Source: Paludibacteraceae bacterium (lineage in GTDB: Bacteria; Bacteroidota; Bacteroidia; Bacteroidales; Paludibacteraceae). Taken from it: 64,000 nucleotides of DNA. Numbering within the stretch: the stretch's first letter is position 1; every line of letters starts with the position of its first letter. The stretch is from positions 1 to 64,000 of the forward strand of contig JAFVBR010000030.1 of the NCBI GenBank assembly GCA_017479885.1, read 5' to 3'. Below the pieces are notes generated by a model. It was not told the DNA's origin, did not search any database, and saw nothing but the letters and a program-made list of their open reading frames with translations. The position numbers and the translations under genes are program-made. This document shows positions 9,607 through 18,637 of this stretch, one piece after another.

Positions 9607-10149
9607 CTACTTCTTTTCCGTAATTACCTGCCCTTCGGCTTCGTATGTTCTCTCTATTCCGCTCTCCATATACTTCATGCTCAGCACTATATGCATGCTG
9701 TCACCCGCTTGCTCCACTCTAAACTCACCGTCATCGAACACTGTGAATGCAGCCAGTGTACCGTCTGTTATTCTCAGTATATACGCACCGCTTATGTTGC
9801 TGTCGTAGTTTACTCCCGGCAGGAATGTATATTCGGCGCCCGTAGTGTCGCACAGGTAGGTCTCAGGAGTCAGAGTCGAGTCGGCTGCAGGCAGAAAGAT
9901 GTCGGAGATATACAGATTGGTACCTGTGCCCGCTATGTGTCCCGTTGAGTCCAGACCCAACCCTTCGGAATAGAGGTCCAGATCTATCACATTGTTCTTT
10001 ATCCCGCGCGAAGTATAGTGCGCACCGTAGAACTTCACATACGCCTTGTTGAAACTGTGTTCACCTATGTCTTTCTTCTCAGGCCGGGCAGGCGCACTGC
10101 ACCCTGCAACAGCCAGCAGTAACGGTAATATGTATATTATACGTTTCAT
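9607..10149 (-). CDS. small lipoprotein of unknown function
   Basis: A 180-residue predicted lipoprotein (lipobox VAGC, Cys17). The mature part alternates short beta strands and has the look of a Bacteroidales periplasmic or outer-membrane lipoprotein without a named family that I recognise. Its start overlaps the permease stop by 4 bp and its stop lies 4 bp before xerD, so it is tightly embedded in the operon. A link to the LolE-like permease (lipoprotein trafficking) is possible from context only. Confidence 0.7.
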   Translation of the reverse strand: MKRIIYILPLLLAVAGCSAPARPEKKDIGEHSFNKAYVKFYGAHYTSRGIKNNVIDLDLYSEGLGLDSTGHIAGTGTNLYISDIFLPAADSTLTPETYLCDTTGAEYTFLPGVNYDSNISGAYILRITDGTLAAFTVFDDGEFRVEQAGDSMHIVLSMKYMESGIERTYEAEGQVITEKK

Positions 10150-11399
10150 TCCACATTGTTAGTTGTCAGTTTTCTGCTCGGAATCCGGGCTGCCAGCCAT
10201 CCTAATGCCAGCACTGCCACCGCCACCAGCATGATGTCTGCCGCCTGCACCTCCACCGGATAGGCGCTCACTATGTATTCTGTACCCGTACCCAGTTTTA
10301 TCCAGCCGAAGTGCTGCTGGCCTAACGATATTGCCACACCTGCCGCCAACCCCGACAATGCTCCTAATGCCGACACTAACCAGCCCTCATATAGGAAGAT
10401 GCGCCTTATCAATGCATTGTCGGCACCGAGGTTGGAGAGCACCGCAGCATCCTCACGCTTGTCAATCATAAGCATCGACAATGAACCTGTAATGTTGAAC
10501 GAGGCTATCAGCAGTATGAATATCATCAGAATGACCGTCAGTGCTTTCTCTACCTGCATTATCTTGAAAAAGTCCTCCTGCTGCTCATACCTGTTCTTCA
10601 CTGCATATCCTTCGCCTAACAACTGCTCTGTCTCACGCTTCGCTCTTTTCACGTTCACACCGGGCGCCAGCCTCAGTTCGACTGCTGTTGCTTCGGTATC
10701 TGAATAGTCGAACAGCATACGCGCCAAGGGCAGTGACACAAGCATGTACTTGTCGTCATACTTGGTCTGGTTGACTGCAAACACGCCGGAAATAAACGTA
10801 CTCGCACTGTTGAAACTCTTGTCGGGTCGGAGCATGTTCACCTTGCCCTCACGCTTGGGGGCATACACCTTCATACCGCCTGCGTAATGAGCTGTTATCC
10901 CTATCTGGTTCGCAAGTCCCCAACCCGGCACGCAGCGTTCAAACATACGCCCCTGTACACCCGAACCGTCGTCATACCGCTCGTTTACAGAGAAACTGCC
11001 GTCAACTATTATGGAGTCTATCTCGGTCAGCTCTGTAAAGTTGTCGTCCACACCCTTCAGTATGGCAGGCACCTGCTTGCCTGCAAACTCTATCAGACCC
11101 GTTTCCTCCACCGTTTCTGAATACACCTCCACGTACTCCAGACTGCGTAGTTGCTGTATCTCATCAGCGGCAGTGCTGAAAAACTTACCCTCGACAGCCG
11201 TTATCTTCAGGTCAGGGTCGAAAGCAGAAAACATTCGCTCCACCAATGACCCGAAGCCGTTCATCACCGACAGCACTATCACCATTGCGGCAGTCACCAC
11301 TGCCACTCCGGCGGCACTGATGCCTGACACAATGTTAATTGCGTTGTGACTCTTTTTGGCAAACAAGTAGCGCCATGCTATCCTTAGTGAAACATTCAT
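10146..11399 (-). CDS. LolC/LolE-like ABC transporter permease
   Basis: A 417-residue inner membrane protein of the FtsX/LolE family. It has an N-terminal membrane helix (about 18-45), a large periplasmic MacB-like domain (about 50-270), and three C-terminal helices (about 285-310, 335-358, 385-405). The N-terminus (RIAWRYLFAKKSHNAINIVS) is the family signature. LolC/E proteins extract lipoproteins for outer membrane sorting with the LolD ATPase, which is not in this window. It follows rbfA by about 50 bp, a gap that contains an inverted repeat (GACTGCC 11417-11423, GGCAGTC 11433-11439). Confidence 0.85.
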   Translation of the reverse strand: MNVSLRIAWRYLFAKKSHNAINIVSGISAAGVAVVTAAMVIVLSVMNGFGSLVERMFSAFDPDLKITAVEGKFFSTAADEIQQLRSLEYVEVYSETVEETGLIEFAGKQVPAILKGVDDNFTELTEIDSIIVDGSFSVNERYDDGSGVQGRMFERCVPGWGLANQIGITAHYAGGMKVYAPKREGKVNMLRPDKSFNSASTFISGVFAVNQTKYDDKYMLVSLPLARMLFDYSDTEATAVELRLAPGVNVKRAKRETEQLLGEGYAVKNRYEQQEDFFKIMQVEKALTVILMIFILLIASFNITGSLSMLMIDKREDAAVLSNLGADNALIRRIFLYEGWLVSALGALSGLAAGVAISLGQQHFGWIKLGTGTEYIVSAYPVEVQAADIMLVAVAVLALGWLAARIPSRKLTTNNVE

Positions 11400-11449
11400 G
11401 CTTTGCCCTGTCTGTTGACTGCCCTCAGTGGCGGCAGTCTCTGTTCACC

Positions 11450-11785
11450 TCACTCCTTCAGCAGTTCGTCTATACGTGCCATCTTGTCCATTGTCTCGTC
11501 TAAATGGAAGTTCAGTTCGGGTATTATCCTGAGCTGATGACGCTCAAGCGTACCCATCTCGCCGCGTATCTTTCCGTGCTCCTGCTCTATCAGTGTCATC
11601 AACTCCTGCTGACGGTCTGTCGGGAAGATGCTCAGATACACGTGGGCGATACTCAGGTCAGGGGATATTCTCACTTCGCTCACCGAAACAAGCACTCCGT
11701 GCAAACGGCGGGTGTAACCCAGAAAGATGTCACTCAGGTCCTTCTGTATCAGGCGTTCTATTTTCTGTTGTCTTGTGGTTTGCAT
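11450..11785 (-). CDS. rbfA: ribosome-binding factor A
   Basis: A 111-residue RbfA of usual length. It shows the KH-like fold markers R-Q-x-K-I-x-R-L-I-Q at the N-terminus, the VSVSEVRISPDLS strand and the Ile-Pro-Glu-Leu-x-Phe-x-x-Asp core (RIIPELNFHLDETM). It acts in 30S maturation by binding near helix 1 of 16S rRNA. It is the first gene of the operon leading to the LolE-like permease, lipoprotein, xerD and DUF5686 gene. Ribosome-related rpmH lies directly upstream. Confidence 0.9.
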   Translation of the reverse strand: MQTTRQQKIERLIQKDLSDIFLGYTRRLHGVLVSVSEVRISPDLSIAHVYLSIFPTDRQQELMTLIEQEHGKIRGEMGTLERHQLRIIPELNFHLDETMDKMARIDELLKE

Positions 11786-11845
11786 ATATTTCTTCTCTGT
11801 GTTGATTTATGGTGTATATAATGTTGTTTATGTCATGCAAAACAA

Positions 11846-11872
11846 GGGAAAGGAGACACCATCTCTTTTCCC
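11846..11872 (-). terminator. terminator between rpmH and rbfA
   Basis: Arms GGGAAAGGAGA (11846-11856) and TCTCTTTTCCC (11862-11872) form an 11-bp stem with one G-U pair and a 5-nt loop. On the minus strand the stem is followed by TTGTTTTG, so it fits an intrinsic terminator or attenuator behind rpmH. Confidence 0.6.
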
Positions 11873-11938
11873 TCAAAGTCAAAAACCTCTAAGCGGACAG
11901 AGGTGCTGACCTCCAAGCCGCAATCGGTCTCCTGTCAA

Positions 11939-12097
11939 TTAATATTTATGACGACCTTCGTCTGCTACGGTCAGTTTCTTGCGACCTTTAGCACGGCGGG
12001 CTGCCAATACGCGGCGACCGTTGGCGGTAGCCATTCTCTCACGGAAACCGTGTTTGTTGCGTCTTTTTCTCTGTGAGGGTTGAAATGTTCTTTTCAT
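11939..12097 (-). CDS. rpmH: 50S ribosomal protein L34
   Basis: A 52-residue, very basic protein beginning [18 protein letters not shown] and containing the L34 core [17 protein letters not shown]. Stop TAA is at 11939-11941 and start ATG at 12095-12097. This is the essential small L34 protein of the large subunit. It is slightly longer than the usual 44-46 residues owing to a C-terminal extension (ADEGRHKY), as is common in Bacteroidota. A well-formed promoter lies about 90 bp upstream and a terminator-like hairpin follows. Confidence 0.97.
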   Translation of the reverse strand: MKRTFQPSQRKRRNKHGFRERMATANGRRVLAARRAKGRKKLTVADEGRHKY

Positions 12098-12187
12098 CGT
12101 TTTATCTTTTTAGGTCTTCTCCCGAAGACAGGTTATTATAATCGGTTCTACATGTCGCCGAGGTCTGTTTCTTGGCGAAAAAGCGTG

Positions 12188-12219
12188 CAAAATTACTGCA
12201 AAGTTTTCATATACACAAG
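12188..12219 (-). promoter_or_regulatory. promoter of rpmH
   Basis: Minus strand shows CTTG (12216-12219), a 20-bp spacer and TAATTTTG (12188-12195), matching the Bacteroidales -33/-7 pattern. Transcription would start near 12183, giving a leader of about 85 nt. Confidence 0.7.
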
Positions 12220-12293
12220 TTTTTCAACATTTTTCTTCATTTTTCTTTGTTTGGGCACTATGTTCACTGTCCTTTCCCAGCAGCCTTGCAGCC

Positions 12294-14255
12294 TTACCAT
12301 TTCAGCCGCAACACCGAGTGTACTTCTGTTCTCGTACGCCCTGCATAACCCTGTTTTTCTACCGTTTCATCGGAATAAATCGTTTGAGCCGCTTTCAGAT
12401 ACACACTCACTGTCTCCGATATTCTGTATCTGAAATTCACATACCAGCGACCGCCTATACCATAAATCATCGGAACGGAGAACGCATTCAGCACATCATT
12501 CTCATACACATACAACCGGTTGTCATAGTTGTCCGCATAGAACGCCTCCACCCTGCCTTGCAGCACTATCGGCACACTCGACCAGTGATATTCAGCCTGA
12601 CCGTACAATACGCCTCCGAATGTTGGTACCGAATCCGCTTCTCTCACCATATTGGCCTCCGCACCGGCCTTCACCACCCATCCGCCTGTACGCACATCGA
12701 CTGTGTATCTAAAAGCATATTTTCTCATGCCACCTTTCTCTTTCGCCCGCAGTTTCCACTGCATATCAGCCTTGTCAGACGGACTGAAAGCTGCAGTCAG
12801 GTAAACATCAAATCCGTCAGATGGTGTCTTTATGCCGTATTTGGGACCGCTGAAACGGAAATAATCGCCGTATGCGGCAAACTTCCATCTCTTCACCATA
12901 GTTGTCTCCAACCCTATGAATATTCCGTTTTCATCGTTGATTTTAGTCGTTTCTCCAAACCCCGATGACAACATGTTGTCATAATGCGGCGAGTAGTATC
13001 TGTATAGTGCCGTCAGTGTGAGCCCTCTGGTAGGTACTATCCTCAAGCCGGTCAGGTTGGCAAGCCCCCATTCGGTGTTCTGTGCAGTGGCAATCTCTCC
13101 GAACAAGTGCAGCCTCCATATCATCCAGTCATAGTTAAGCCCTGCCGCAAACTGCCGCTTGCCTTGGAAATAATTCTTGTTGTAGTACATCTGACGAGGG
13201 CGCAAGGTGTCGCCAAGCAGCATCTCTGTAGCAGTAACTCCGAGTTTCAAACGTTTTAGTCCTATTGTAACGTTGGTGCCTGCCACCTGCTGCCATACTC
13301 CGCGCTTCGCCTCCAGCTCCGACTCAGTGCGGTGATAGCCCGTCTTCTGCACCGAAGCAAACACCCCTTCCTCCGCCCTGCCGTCAATCTTACGTGCGGA
13401 ATAAAGCAGTGTCACGTCTGTTATTCCGATACGTATAGTAGCCCCCGTGCCGCGGAAAAAGTCGTACTCCGCTGTCGAACTCTTGCGTTTCAACCCCTCC
13501 TCCCTCAGTCCGCGCCGGTAGAGATATATAGCCTTGCCGCCGTAATTCATATTAGTGTTCAGCACCAGTCCCTGACCGAACGATGCACGGTAATCACCTA
13601 TCACCATCCTCTTCATCTTCCACACGTCATCCACCTGCAGCCAACCGCCGTAGAAGTCAGCGCCGTAGGTCTTGCCCCTACTGCAGAATGGCTCCTTCGG
13701 GTCACGCTCTGCCACCACTCCTGCATCCACCTTCCTCTTGTAGCGGAACATGTATTTCAATGAGGCGTAAAACGGGTCAGTGCCGTTGTTCTCTATGTTC
13801 CTTGCATCAAACCTCACATCTGCTTCCTGACGGGCGTAATGCCACATCTCGCGCCAGTAGAACTCCTGCTTGTCGGCCGGTTCGCCTGCATATACAAACG
13901 GCAGCATATTCCTTATCTCATAGTCTGCCAGTTCGTTTATCAGTCTTAGTTCGTACAGGTTATGAAAAGGATTCTTGTACGCAAACAGCAGAATGGCATC
14001 TATCTGCTCGTCTGTTAAAAACAGCAACTGCCGAAGTTCGGCTTCGGTAGTCGCATTCAGATTGATGGGGTTTTCGGCTAATTGCCTGAGCGAGTTTTCT
14101 GTCTCTTCATAATCAGCCTCTCTGCCCTCCTCCGTCAACTCTTCGTATATATCCTGCAATATGAGCGGAAACATGTCGGGTGAATACACCACTTCGGCAC
14201 CTGCTGCAGCAAACATACACATCATCCATATCAGCAGCCGTACCCTCATAATCAC
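12294..14255 (-). CDS. helix-hairpin-helix outer membrane beta-barrel protein
   Basis: A 653-residue exported protein: signal peptide (about 1-19, ending AAGAEVV), a ComEA-like helix-hairpin-helix region (about 60-120, core NPINLNATTEAELRQLLFL), then a long beta-barrel ending with a Trp (HSVLRLKW), typical of outer membrane insertion. HHH domains bind DNA in ComEA; in this Bacteroidota family the function is not established. It begins 14 bp after the small lipoprotein gene on the same strand, so it may be the last gene of the tubulin-like/vWA block. It could equally be a passenger there. Confidence 0.72.
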   Translation of the reverse strand: MIMRVRLLIWMMCMFAAAGAEVVYSPDMFPLILQDIYEELTEEGREADYEETENSLRQLAENPINLNATTEAELRQLLFLTDEQIDAILLFAYKNPFHNLYELRLINELADYEIRNMLPFVYAGEPADKQEFYWREMWHYARQEADVRFDARNIENNGTDPFYASLKYMFRYKRKVDAGVVAERDPKEPFCSRGKTYGADFYGGWLQVDDVWKMKRMVIGDYRASFGQGLVLNTNMNYGGKAIYLYRRGLREEGLKRKSSTAEYDFFRGTGATIRIGITDVTLLYSARKIDGRAEEGVFASVQKTGYHRTESELEAKRGVWQQVAGTNVTIGLKRLKLGVTATEMLLGDTLRPRQMYYNKNYFQGKRQFAAGLNYDWMIWRLHLFGEIATAQNTEWGLANLTGLRIVPTRGLTLTALYRYYSPHYDNMLSSGFGETTKINDENGIFIGLETTMVKRWKFAAYGDYFRFSGPKYGIKTPSDGFDVYLTAAFSPSDKADMQWKLRAKEKGGMRKYAFRYTVDVRTGGWVVKAGAEANMVREADSVPTFGGVLYGQAEYHWSSVPIVLQGRVEAFYADNYDNRLYVYENDVLNAFSVPMIYGIGGRWYVNFRYRISETVSVYLKAAQTIYSDETVEKQGYAGRTRTEVHSVLRLKW

Positions 14256-14269
14256 CGCTCTTTGCTATA

Positions 14270-14731
14270 TTATTCGAACCAGTCGTTCAGTTCGTCAAGG
14301 TCCTCGTCGGTATTGGGAGTGTTGTCCGGAGTCTTCAATGTTTCTTTTATACCTTCTATTGCATTCGACAGCTCTTCATCCGCCGCTCCCCACAGACTCT
14401 CTATCACACCCATTCCCTGCTGTACAATCGAGTTGAAGAATCCGCCTTTGCCGTTCAAATGGTACTTGGCAGCCAGAGCATAGAACCTGCCCTTCAGTCG
14501 CCCTATCTCCTGCATCTGCTCGTCTGTGTAGTTGTACTTGTCTATCTCGGCGCATATCTCCTTGTATTCGGCCACAGCCGCCCGCCATTGTTCTTTGTCC
14601 AACTGGTCTGCCTTCTGTTCGGTCTTGTTGACCAGCTTTTCCAACTTGTCGATGCAACGCTGCTCTTTGTTGCACCCTGCAAACAGCATCATACTTGATG
14701 CCATCACTACCATAACTAATAGTCTTTTCAT
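14270..14731 (-). CDS. small helical lipoprotein
   Basis: A 153-residue predicted lipoprotein (lipobox FAGC, Cys19) with a highly charged helical mature region (about 22-100, rich in Lys/Glu/Gln) and an acidic C-terminus (NTDEDLDELNDWFE). No named domain recognised. It is separated from the peptidase-MA-like gene by 89 bp containing three mini-hairpins, and from the HHH protein gene by only 14 bp. It is probably the outer-membrane or periplasmic lipid-anchored component of the tubulin-like block. Confidence 0.65.
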   Translation of the reverse strand: MKRLLVMVVMASSMMLFAGCNKEQRCIDKLEKLVNKTEQKADQLDKEQWRAAVAEYKEICAEIDKYNYTDEQMQEIGRLKGRFYALAAKYHLNGKGGFFNSIVQQGMGVIESLWGAADEELSNAIEGIKETLKTPDNTPNTDEDLDELNDWFE

Positions 14732-14820
14732 ATCTTTATACTTTAAACATGAGCACAGCTCCGTTCAACATTAAACTGGAATCTCTGATTCCGCTAAACA
14801 GCAGTCTGTGACTGCGTTCT
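14732..14820. repeat. mini-hairpin / TTAAAC linker mosaic (gap 1)
   Basis: Contains three small palindromes joined by TTAAAC-type linkers: GAGC-aca-GCTC (14751-14761), GGAATC-tct-GATTCC (14778-14792) and GCAGTC-tgt-GACTGC (14801-14815). Identical or near-identical palindromes recur in the gaps at 18515-18637 and 21632-21778 of the same gene block. Confidence 0.75.
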
Positions 14821-15816
14821 TCACCTTATGTTTTCCGTCCACTCCGCTTTCAAAACCTTTGTATCCATCCCGAGTTTTGCAAACAACGAGTCACCGGAAA
14901 CAACGTATGCCGACTGCACTAATAACGCTAATGACTGATGGCCTTTCTTGTCTGCATAGAAGCGGAAGAAGCAGTCGGCGGCATGCAGACCTCTGTCTGC
15001 CATCTCATCAAACTCCCTGTCAAGGAAACACTTCTCTTCAATAAACTGCGCCATGTCGGCATCCACATGCTCCATCATCGGGCAATACTGTGAGAAATAC
15101 TCTGCCAACCCCTCTGGAAACCATTCATAGTGTCGAATCTGCAGGTTGTAGTCTATCGAAGCATAGAAGCATATCCGTGCCAGTTCGCGCCGTATCACTT
15201 GCTTGTATTCTGACGAACCTTTTCTGAAGCAGTCCGGATGAAGCACTATTCCTTTCACCTGGCAACCGAGCGGACCTATCTCCATCACTAACAGACCGTT
15301 GCTATCTTCCGTCTCGGCAAGCGTGGCACGCTCACCCGAGAGTTTTCTCACTATTGTCTGATAGTGCTTTGTGCTGTCTGCCAGATATACCGCAAGTTTC
15401 CTTCCGTTCATGTCCTCCGGATAATAGTATTTGCCGTACACTTCCTTCAGTTGCGGAACGGCCTCCTCCACACATTTTATCACACTCCTTGCGCGCCCCT
15501 GCCACACGGCATCCTTGTCCTTGTAGTGATATACCACCACCTCCTTGCTCTCCTGTTTCCCCCATTTGCGCATACTGCTGCTCGGACGGCTAAGGTAGTC
15601 GTCCGTATTCTTCCAGTTGAAAGGTCCTGTGGGTGCTGCACTTATGTCAAGCCCCCCGTCCTTCTTGTTCCGGCTCAACTCGTTCACCCAGTCTTTGGTC
15701 TCCTTCGGTATATGCTTGAACATCATCGAAGGGCGGTTGACACCCGTATCGTAAAGTTTCGCCACCAGCAGTGCTATCACTACGAACACTATCAATATTG
15801 GCACTAATCTTTTCAT
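14821..15816 (-). CDS. membrane-anchored peptidase-MA-like protein, apparently inactive
   Basis: A 331-residue protein (340 if the in-frame ATG at 15843 is used) with an N-terminal membrane anchor (LVPILIVFVVIALLVAKLYD). The C-terminal half resembles gluzincin peptidases of the peptidase-MA type, with a helix positioned like the zinc helix and the downstream WFPEGLAEYFSQ motif. However, the expected HExxH is replaced by RELAR (RRELARICFY), so the zinc ligands are missing and catalysis is unlikely. I prefer 15816 as start because the longer version begins in a repeat array. It lies between the transglutaminase-like gene and the small lipoprotein. A scaffold or binding role is inference. Confidence 0.6.
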   Translation of the reverse strand: MKRLVPILIVFVVIALLVAKLYDTGVNRPSMMFKHIPKETKDWVNELSRNKKDGGLDISAAPTGPFNWKNTDDYLSRPSSSMRKWGKQESKEVVVYHYKDKDAVWQGRARSVIKCVEEAVPQLKEVYGKYYYPEDMNGRKLAVYLADSTKHYQTIVRKLSGERATLAETEDSNGLLVMEIGPLGCQVKGIVLHPDCFRKGSSEYKQVIRRELARICFYASIDYNLQIRHYEWFPEGLAEYFSQYCPMMEHVDADMAQFIEEKCFLDREFDEMADRGLHAADCFFRFYADKKGHQSLALLVQSAYVVSGDSLFAKLGMDTKVLKAEWTENIR

Positions 15817-15827
15817 ATATATAACTT

Positions 15828-15904
15828 TCAAAACAACTGTCAAACAACATCAAACAACCGTCAAACCACTGTCAAACAACCGTCAAATCACCGTCAAACC
15901 ACCG
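15828..15904. repeat. seven tandem TCAAAC repeats (gap 2)
   Basis: Seven adjoining copies of about 11 bp with consensus TCAAACnACyG (lengths 12, 10, 11, 11, 11, 11, 11). They fill the gap between the transglutaminase-like and peptidase-MA-like genes and end against the TAA stop at 15905-15907. The core word is the same as the linkers in the neighbouring hairpin mosaics, but there are no hairpins here. Confidence 0.8.
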
Positions 15905-18514
15905 TTATCTCCTCAACTCCACCACTTCCTCAAAGTCCATTATGCTGTCACCCTCTTTTATGTGACCCATCCAGTTGCCTTCGCCTGTCGTCTCGCAGAA
16001 GAGATACGTCTTGCCGTTGAATTCTCTCAATACTGCCCCCGGGTCCGGCATACTGATGTTGCGGAGCCATTCGTCTCTGCATTCCACTCCCACAGCAGCA
16101 TGCTTCAGTTTGGTTGATATGAGGAATATAACGTCATAACCCAACGCATGGAACAATGCCGAGGCAAGCGACGATTTGCAGTCGCAGTCGCCCTCCTTGT
16201 CGTACAGCACTTCGTCTGGGAACCGCATATACTCTTTGGCGAAACCTATGCTCTCGCACTCCTCGTCAAGCCTGTACTCTATGTTGGGTCCCTGAACAAA
16301 GTTGAGTGCGAACTGCAGCGTGTCCATCTCGCTCAGTCCTGCACTGCGGGCTTCTGTACGTATGTAGTCGGCTATGGTCTCTACCTGCTGCGAGTAGTCT
16401 GCATCTGTGCCAAGCAGTCCGAATATGGTTCTTACGTTCATCGCGTAAGTGTTGCCGTCCTTGCCGTAATTCACAAACGGGTTCTGCTCTCTCAGCAGCG
16501 ACATCTGTTCTGTGTCAAACTCCAATGCCAGATTGCCCTGCAACTGCTTGCCCGACTCTGCACTCAACTCCCATGTGTATATTCTCGTCTCGCTGCCTTC
16601 GCCACGCTCGTCCACATCATCTTCTACCAGCGGCAGCAGCACCTTCTCTTCAAAGTCGTCCATGCTCATGCCGCCTATCTGGCTGCCTATGCTGAAGTGG
16701 TCGCCGGTTGTCTCGCAGAACATGTAGAACTTGCCGTTCTCCGCTATGCACCTCTCCGCAAGGTCTTCTTCCGTAAACCAGCCGTTGTCTATGTCCTCGC
16801 TCTTCAGTTCCACACCTATAGCCGAATGTTGGTGCTTGCGCGATGCAAGATAGATAACGTCATGACCCGTCACGTGAAACAGCATTGCCGCCAACAGTGA
16901 CTTGCTGTTGCAGTCGCCTGTCTGGTCGTACAGTGTTTCGTCAGGGTAACGTATGTAGTCTGCATAGTAGTTTATCACCTTCTGCTCCGTGTTCTTCTGA
17001 TACTGTATATTCGGTTCCTGCACGAAGTCAAGCGTAAACTGCATCTTGTCTTTCGGAGTCAGACCGCCGCGCTCGCTCAGTTTGTCTATCTGGGCGGATA
17101 TGTATCTCACGCGTGCCATCATCTGTCTGTGCTCTTTCAGGAAATGGAACATTCCGAGAATATATTCTTTGTCGGACCGCTCTTTCCTCTGCTGGAAGAA
17201 CGGATTGCAGTGCCGCAAATCGGCTATCTCGTTCGCGGAGAAATACAGTGTCAGGTTGCCGTGCAACTGCTTCGTACTGTATCTCGGGTCTAAGTCCCAG
17301 TCGTATGTGCGCGAGATGTCTCCGTCCGGATTCTTCACTTCGCCCTCCTCGTCTTCCTCTTCCTCCTGCTCGTTGTCGTTCATTGTCGAACTTATCTTCC
17401 ACCGTCTGTTGCCGTTCTGCAGCGTCATGTTCACTCCCACACCGAAACTGATGGCCCATATCAGTGGCAGCAAGTCGTAGTCGTAATACAGATAGGTGAA
17501 CACCATCGCAGGTATGGCAAGTATCACTGTCAGCCAGTTGGTCACCTTGTGCCCGAGGTTCTTGTTCAGCAGGTCCAGTCTGGGCTGAAAACTGTTGGAG
17601 TTCTCTATCGCGTCTATCTTTATCAGTCTTATCAGTGCCCACAGCACGTAATAGGACCCTATCAGTATGCCTGTCGCTTTCTCGTCATGACCGAGCAGCG
17701 GCAGTTGCAGTATGCCCGTGTTCACCACATACAGCAGCAAGAACAGCAGCGTATATACAAAACTTGTCAGCAGGGCTGTGTCTTTCCAGCCGTACGGCTG
17801 GTCCTTGTAGTATTCGGTATAGTCCTGTTTCGGAGCGTACCTGTAAAGCAAAGCGTATGCGCATGCTCTTGCCTCCGGGGGCAGATAGTCGCGCTTTGAG
17901 TTGTGCAGACCCACATAACTGCATATAGCTACAGGCTGCTTCCTGCCGGACTTCTTTTTCTTTCCCTTCGTTTCCTCACCCTCACTCCGGACTCCTCCCG
18001 GCTTTCCCGCGTACGCGTTCAGAGTACATTGCAGCCATAGTGTTTTCCAGCTTCTCTCTCCGTATATGGTAGGGGTGTCCGGGTCCGACGGTCTTGCCGT
18101 GTAACCAACCATCTCTCTCTTCTTCTTGCCGCGTACCTGCTTGTATATGTACCCGTATTGGTCCACCACCGAGTCCTGGGCGAACTGTATGTAACCCATC
18201 CTTCTGTATGTGGGCTGCATTCCGTCGTCTTCCAGACCGCTTGCCAGCACCTCCACGTAGCCCTTCTGCTCGCTCTTCTGCATGTCTGCCGCCACTATGC
18301 CTATCGCAGGTCTCATGCCACCGCCTGCCACGTGTACCTCGGCGGCGTCACCGTCGTCACCTAACTTCAGGTAACCTATGTTGACGAAAGGCATTCCCTG
18401 CTTCTGGCGGGTACGTATCCATACACGCAACTTCAGAATGCGCTTCAGCAGAAACACAATCACTATCGCGCTCAACCCGAGCAATACATATAACCAAACA
18501 AGTGTGTCTATCAT
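15905..18514 (-). CDS. membrane protein with two transglutaminase-like domains
   Basis: An 869-residue protein. It has an N-terminal membrane helix (about 5-24), a soluble region, a cluster of membrane helices (about 250-365), an acidic linker (EQEEEEDEEGE), and two tandem papain-fold transglutaminase-like domains. Each carries a GDC motif (Cys535 in TGDCNSKS, Cys777 in EGDCDCKS) followed by a conserved His (HQHSAIGVE; LKHAAVGVE) and a CETTG strand. The first has CETTGDHF and the second CETTGEGNW, so the second may have a changed active site. The duplication is internal and divergent. The domain could be a protease, cross-linker or peptide binder. It sits in the tubulin-like/vWA block between repeat-filled gaps. 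Confidence 0.7.
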   Translation of the reverse strand: MIDTLVWLYVLLGLSAIVIVFLLKRILKLRVWIRTRQKQGMPFVNIGYLKLGDDGDAAEVHVAGGGMRPAIGIVAADMQKSEQKGYVEVLASGLEDDGMQPTYRRMGYIQFAQDSVVDQYGYIYKQVRGKKKREMVGYTARPSDPDTPTIYGERSWKTLWLQCTLNAYAGKPGGVRSEGEETKGKKKKSGRKQPVAICSYVGLHNSKRDYLPPEARACAYALLYRYAPKQDYTEYYKDQPYGWKDTALLTSFVYTLLFLLLYVVNTGILQLPLLGHDEKATGILIGSYYVLWALIRLIKIDAIENSNSFQPRLDLLNKNLGHKVTNWLTVILAIPAMVFTYLYYDYDLLPLIWAISFGVGVNMTLQNGNRRWKISSTMNDNEQEEEEDEEGEVKNPDGDISRTYDWDLDPRYSTKQLHGNLTLYFSANEIADLRHCNPFFQQRKERSDKEYILGMFHFLKEHRQMMARVRYISAQIDKLSERGGLTPKDKMQFTLDFVQEPNIQYQKNTEQKVINYYADYIRYPDETLYDQTGDCNSKSLLAAMLFHVTGHDVIYLASRKHQHSAIGVELKSEDIDNGWFTEEDLAERCIAENGKFYMFCETTGDHFSIGSQIGGMSMDDFEEKVLLPLVEDDVDERGEGSETRIYTWELSAESGKQLQGNLALEFDTEQMSLLREQNPFVNYGKDGNTYAMNVRTIFGLLGTDADYSQQVETIADYIRTEARSAGLSEMDTLQFALNFVQGPNIEYRLDEECESIGFAKEYMRFPDEVLYDKEGDCDCKSSLASALFHALGYDVIFLISTKLKHAAVGVECRDEWLRNISMPDPGAVLREFNGKTYLFCETTGEGNWMGHIKEGDSIMDFEEVVELRR

Positions 18515-18637
18515 ATATCAACTTTCTGCTTTCTACAACTTTAAACATTAAACAGCATCAAACCACGTTAAACAGGAATCTCTGATTCCATCAAACTGCA
18601 GTCCCCCGACTGCATCAAACCACATTAAACCGTTCTA
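18515..18637. repeat. mini-hairpin / TTAAAC linker mosaic (gap 3)
   Basis: Two palindromes, GGAATC-tct-GATTCC (18575-18589) and GCAGTC-cccc-GACTGC (18598-18613), embedded in at least seven TTAAAC/TCAAAC words. The first palindrome is identical to copies at 14778 and 21733. Confidence 0.75.

Noticed and set aside
11417..11439. GACTGCC...GGCAGTC repeat as a further member of the hairpin mosaic
   Set aside because: The loop is 9 nt and there are no TTAAAC linkers. It is more likely a chance or operon-internal stem-loop between rbfA and the permease gene.
15817..15843. The upstream ATG at 15843 as start of the peptidase-like gene
   Set aside because: The nine extra codons are derived from the TCAAAC repeat array and precede the natural membrane-anchor start MKR at 15816.
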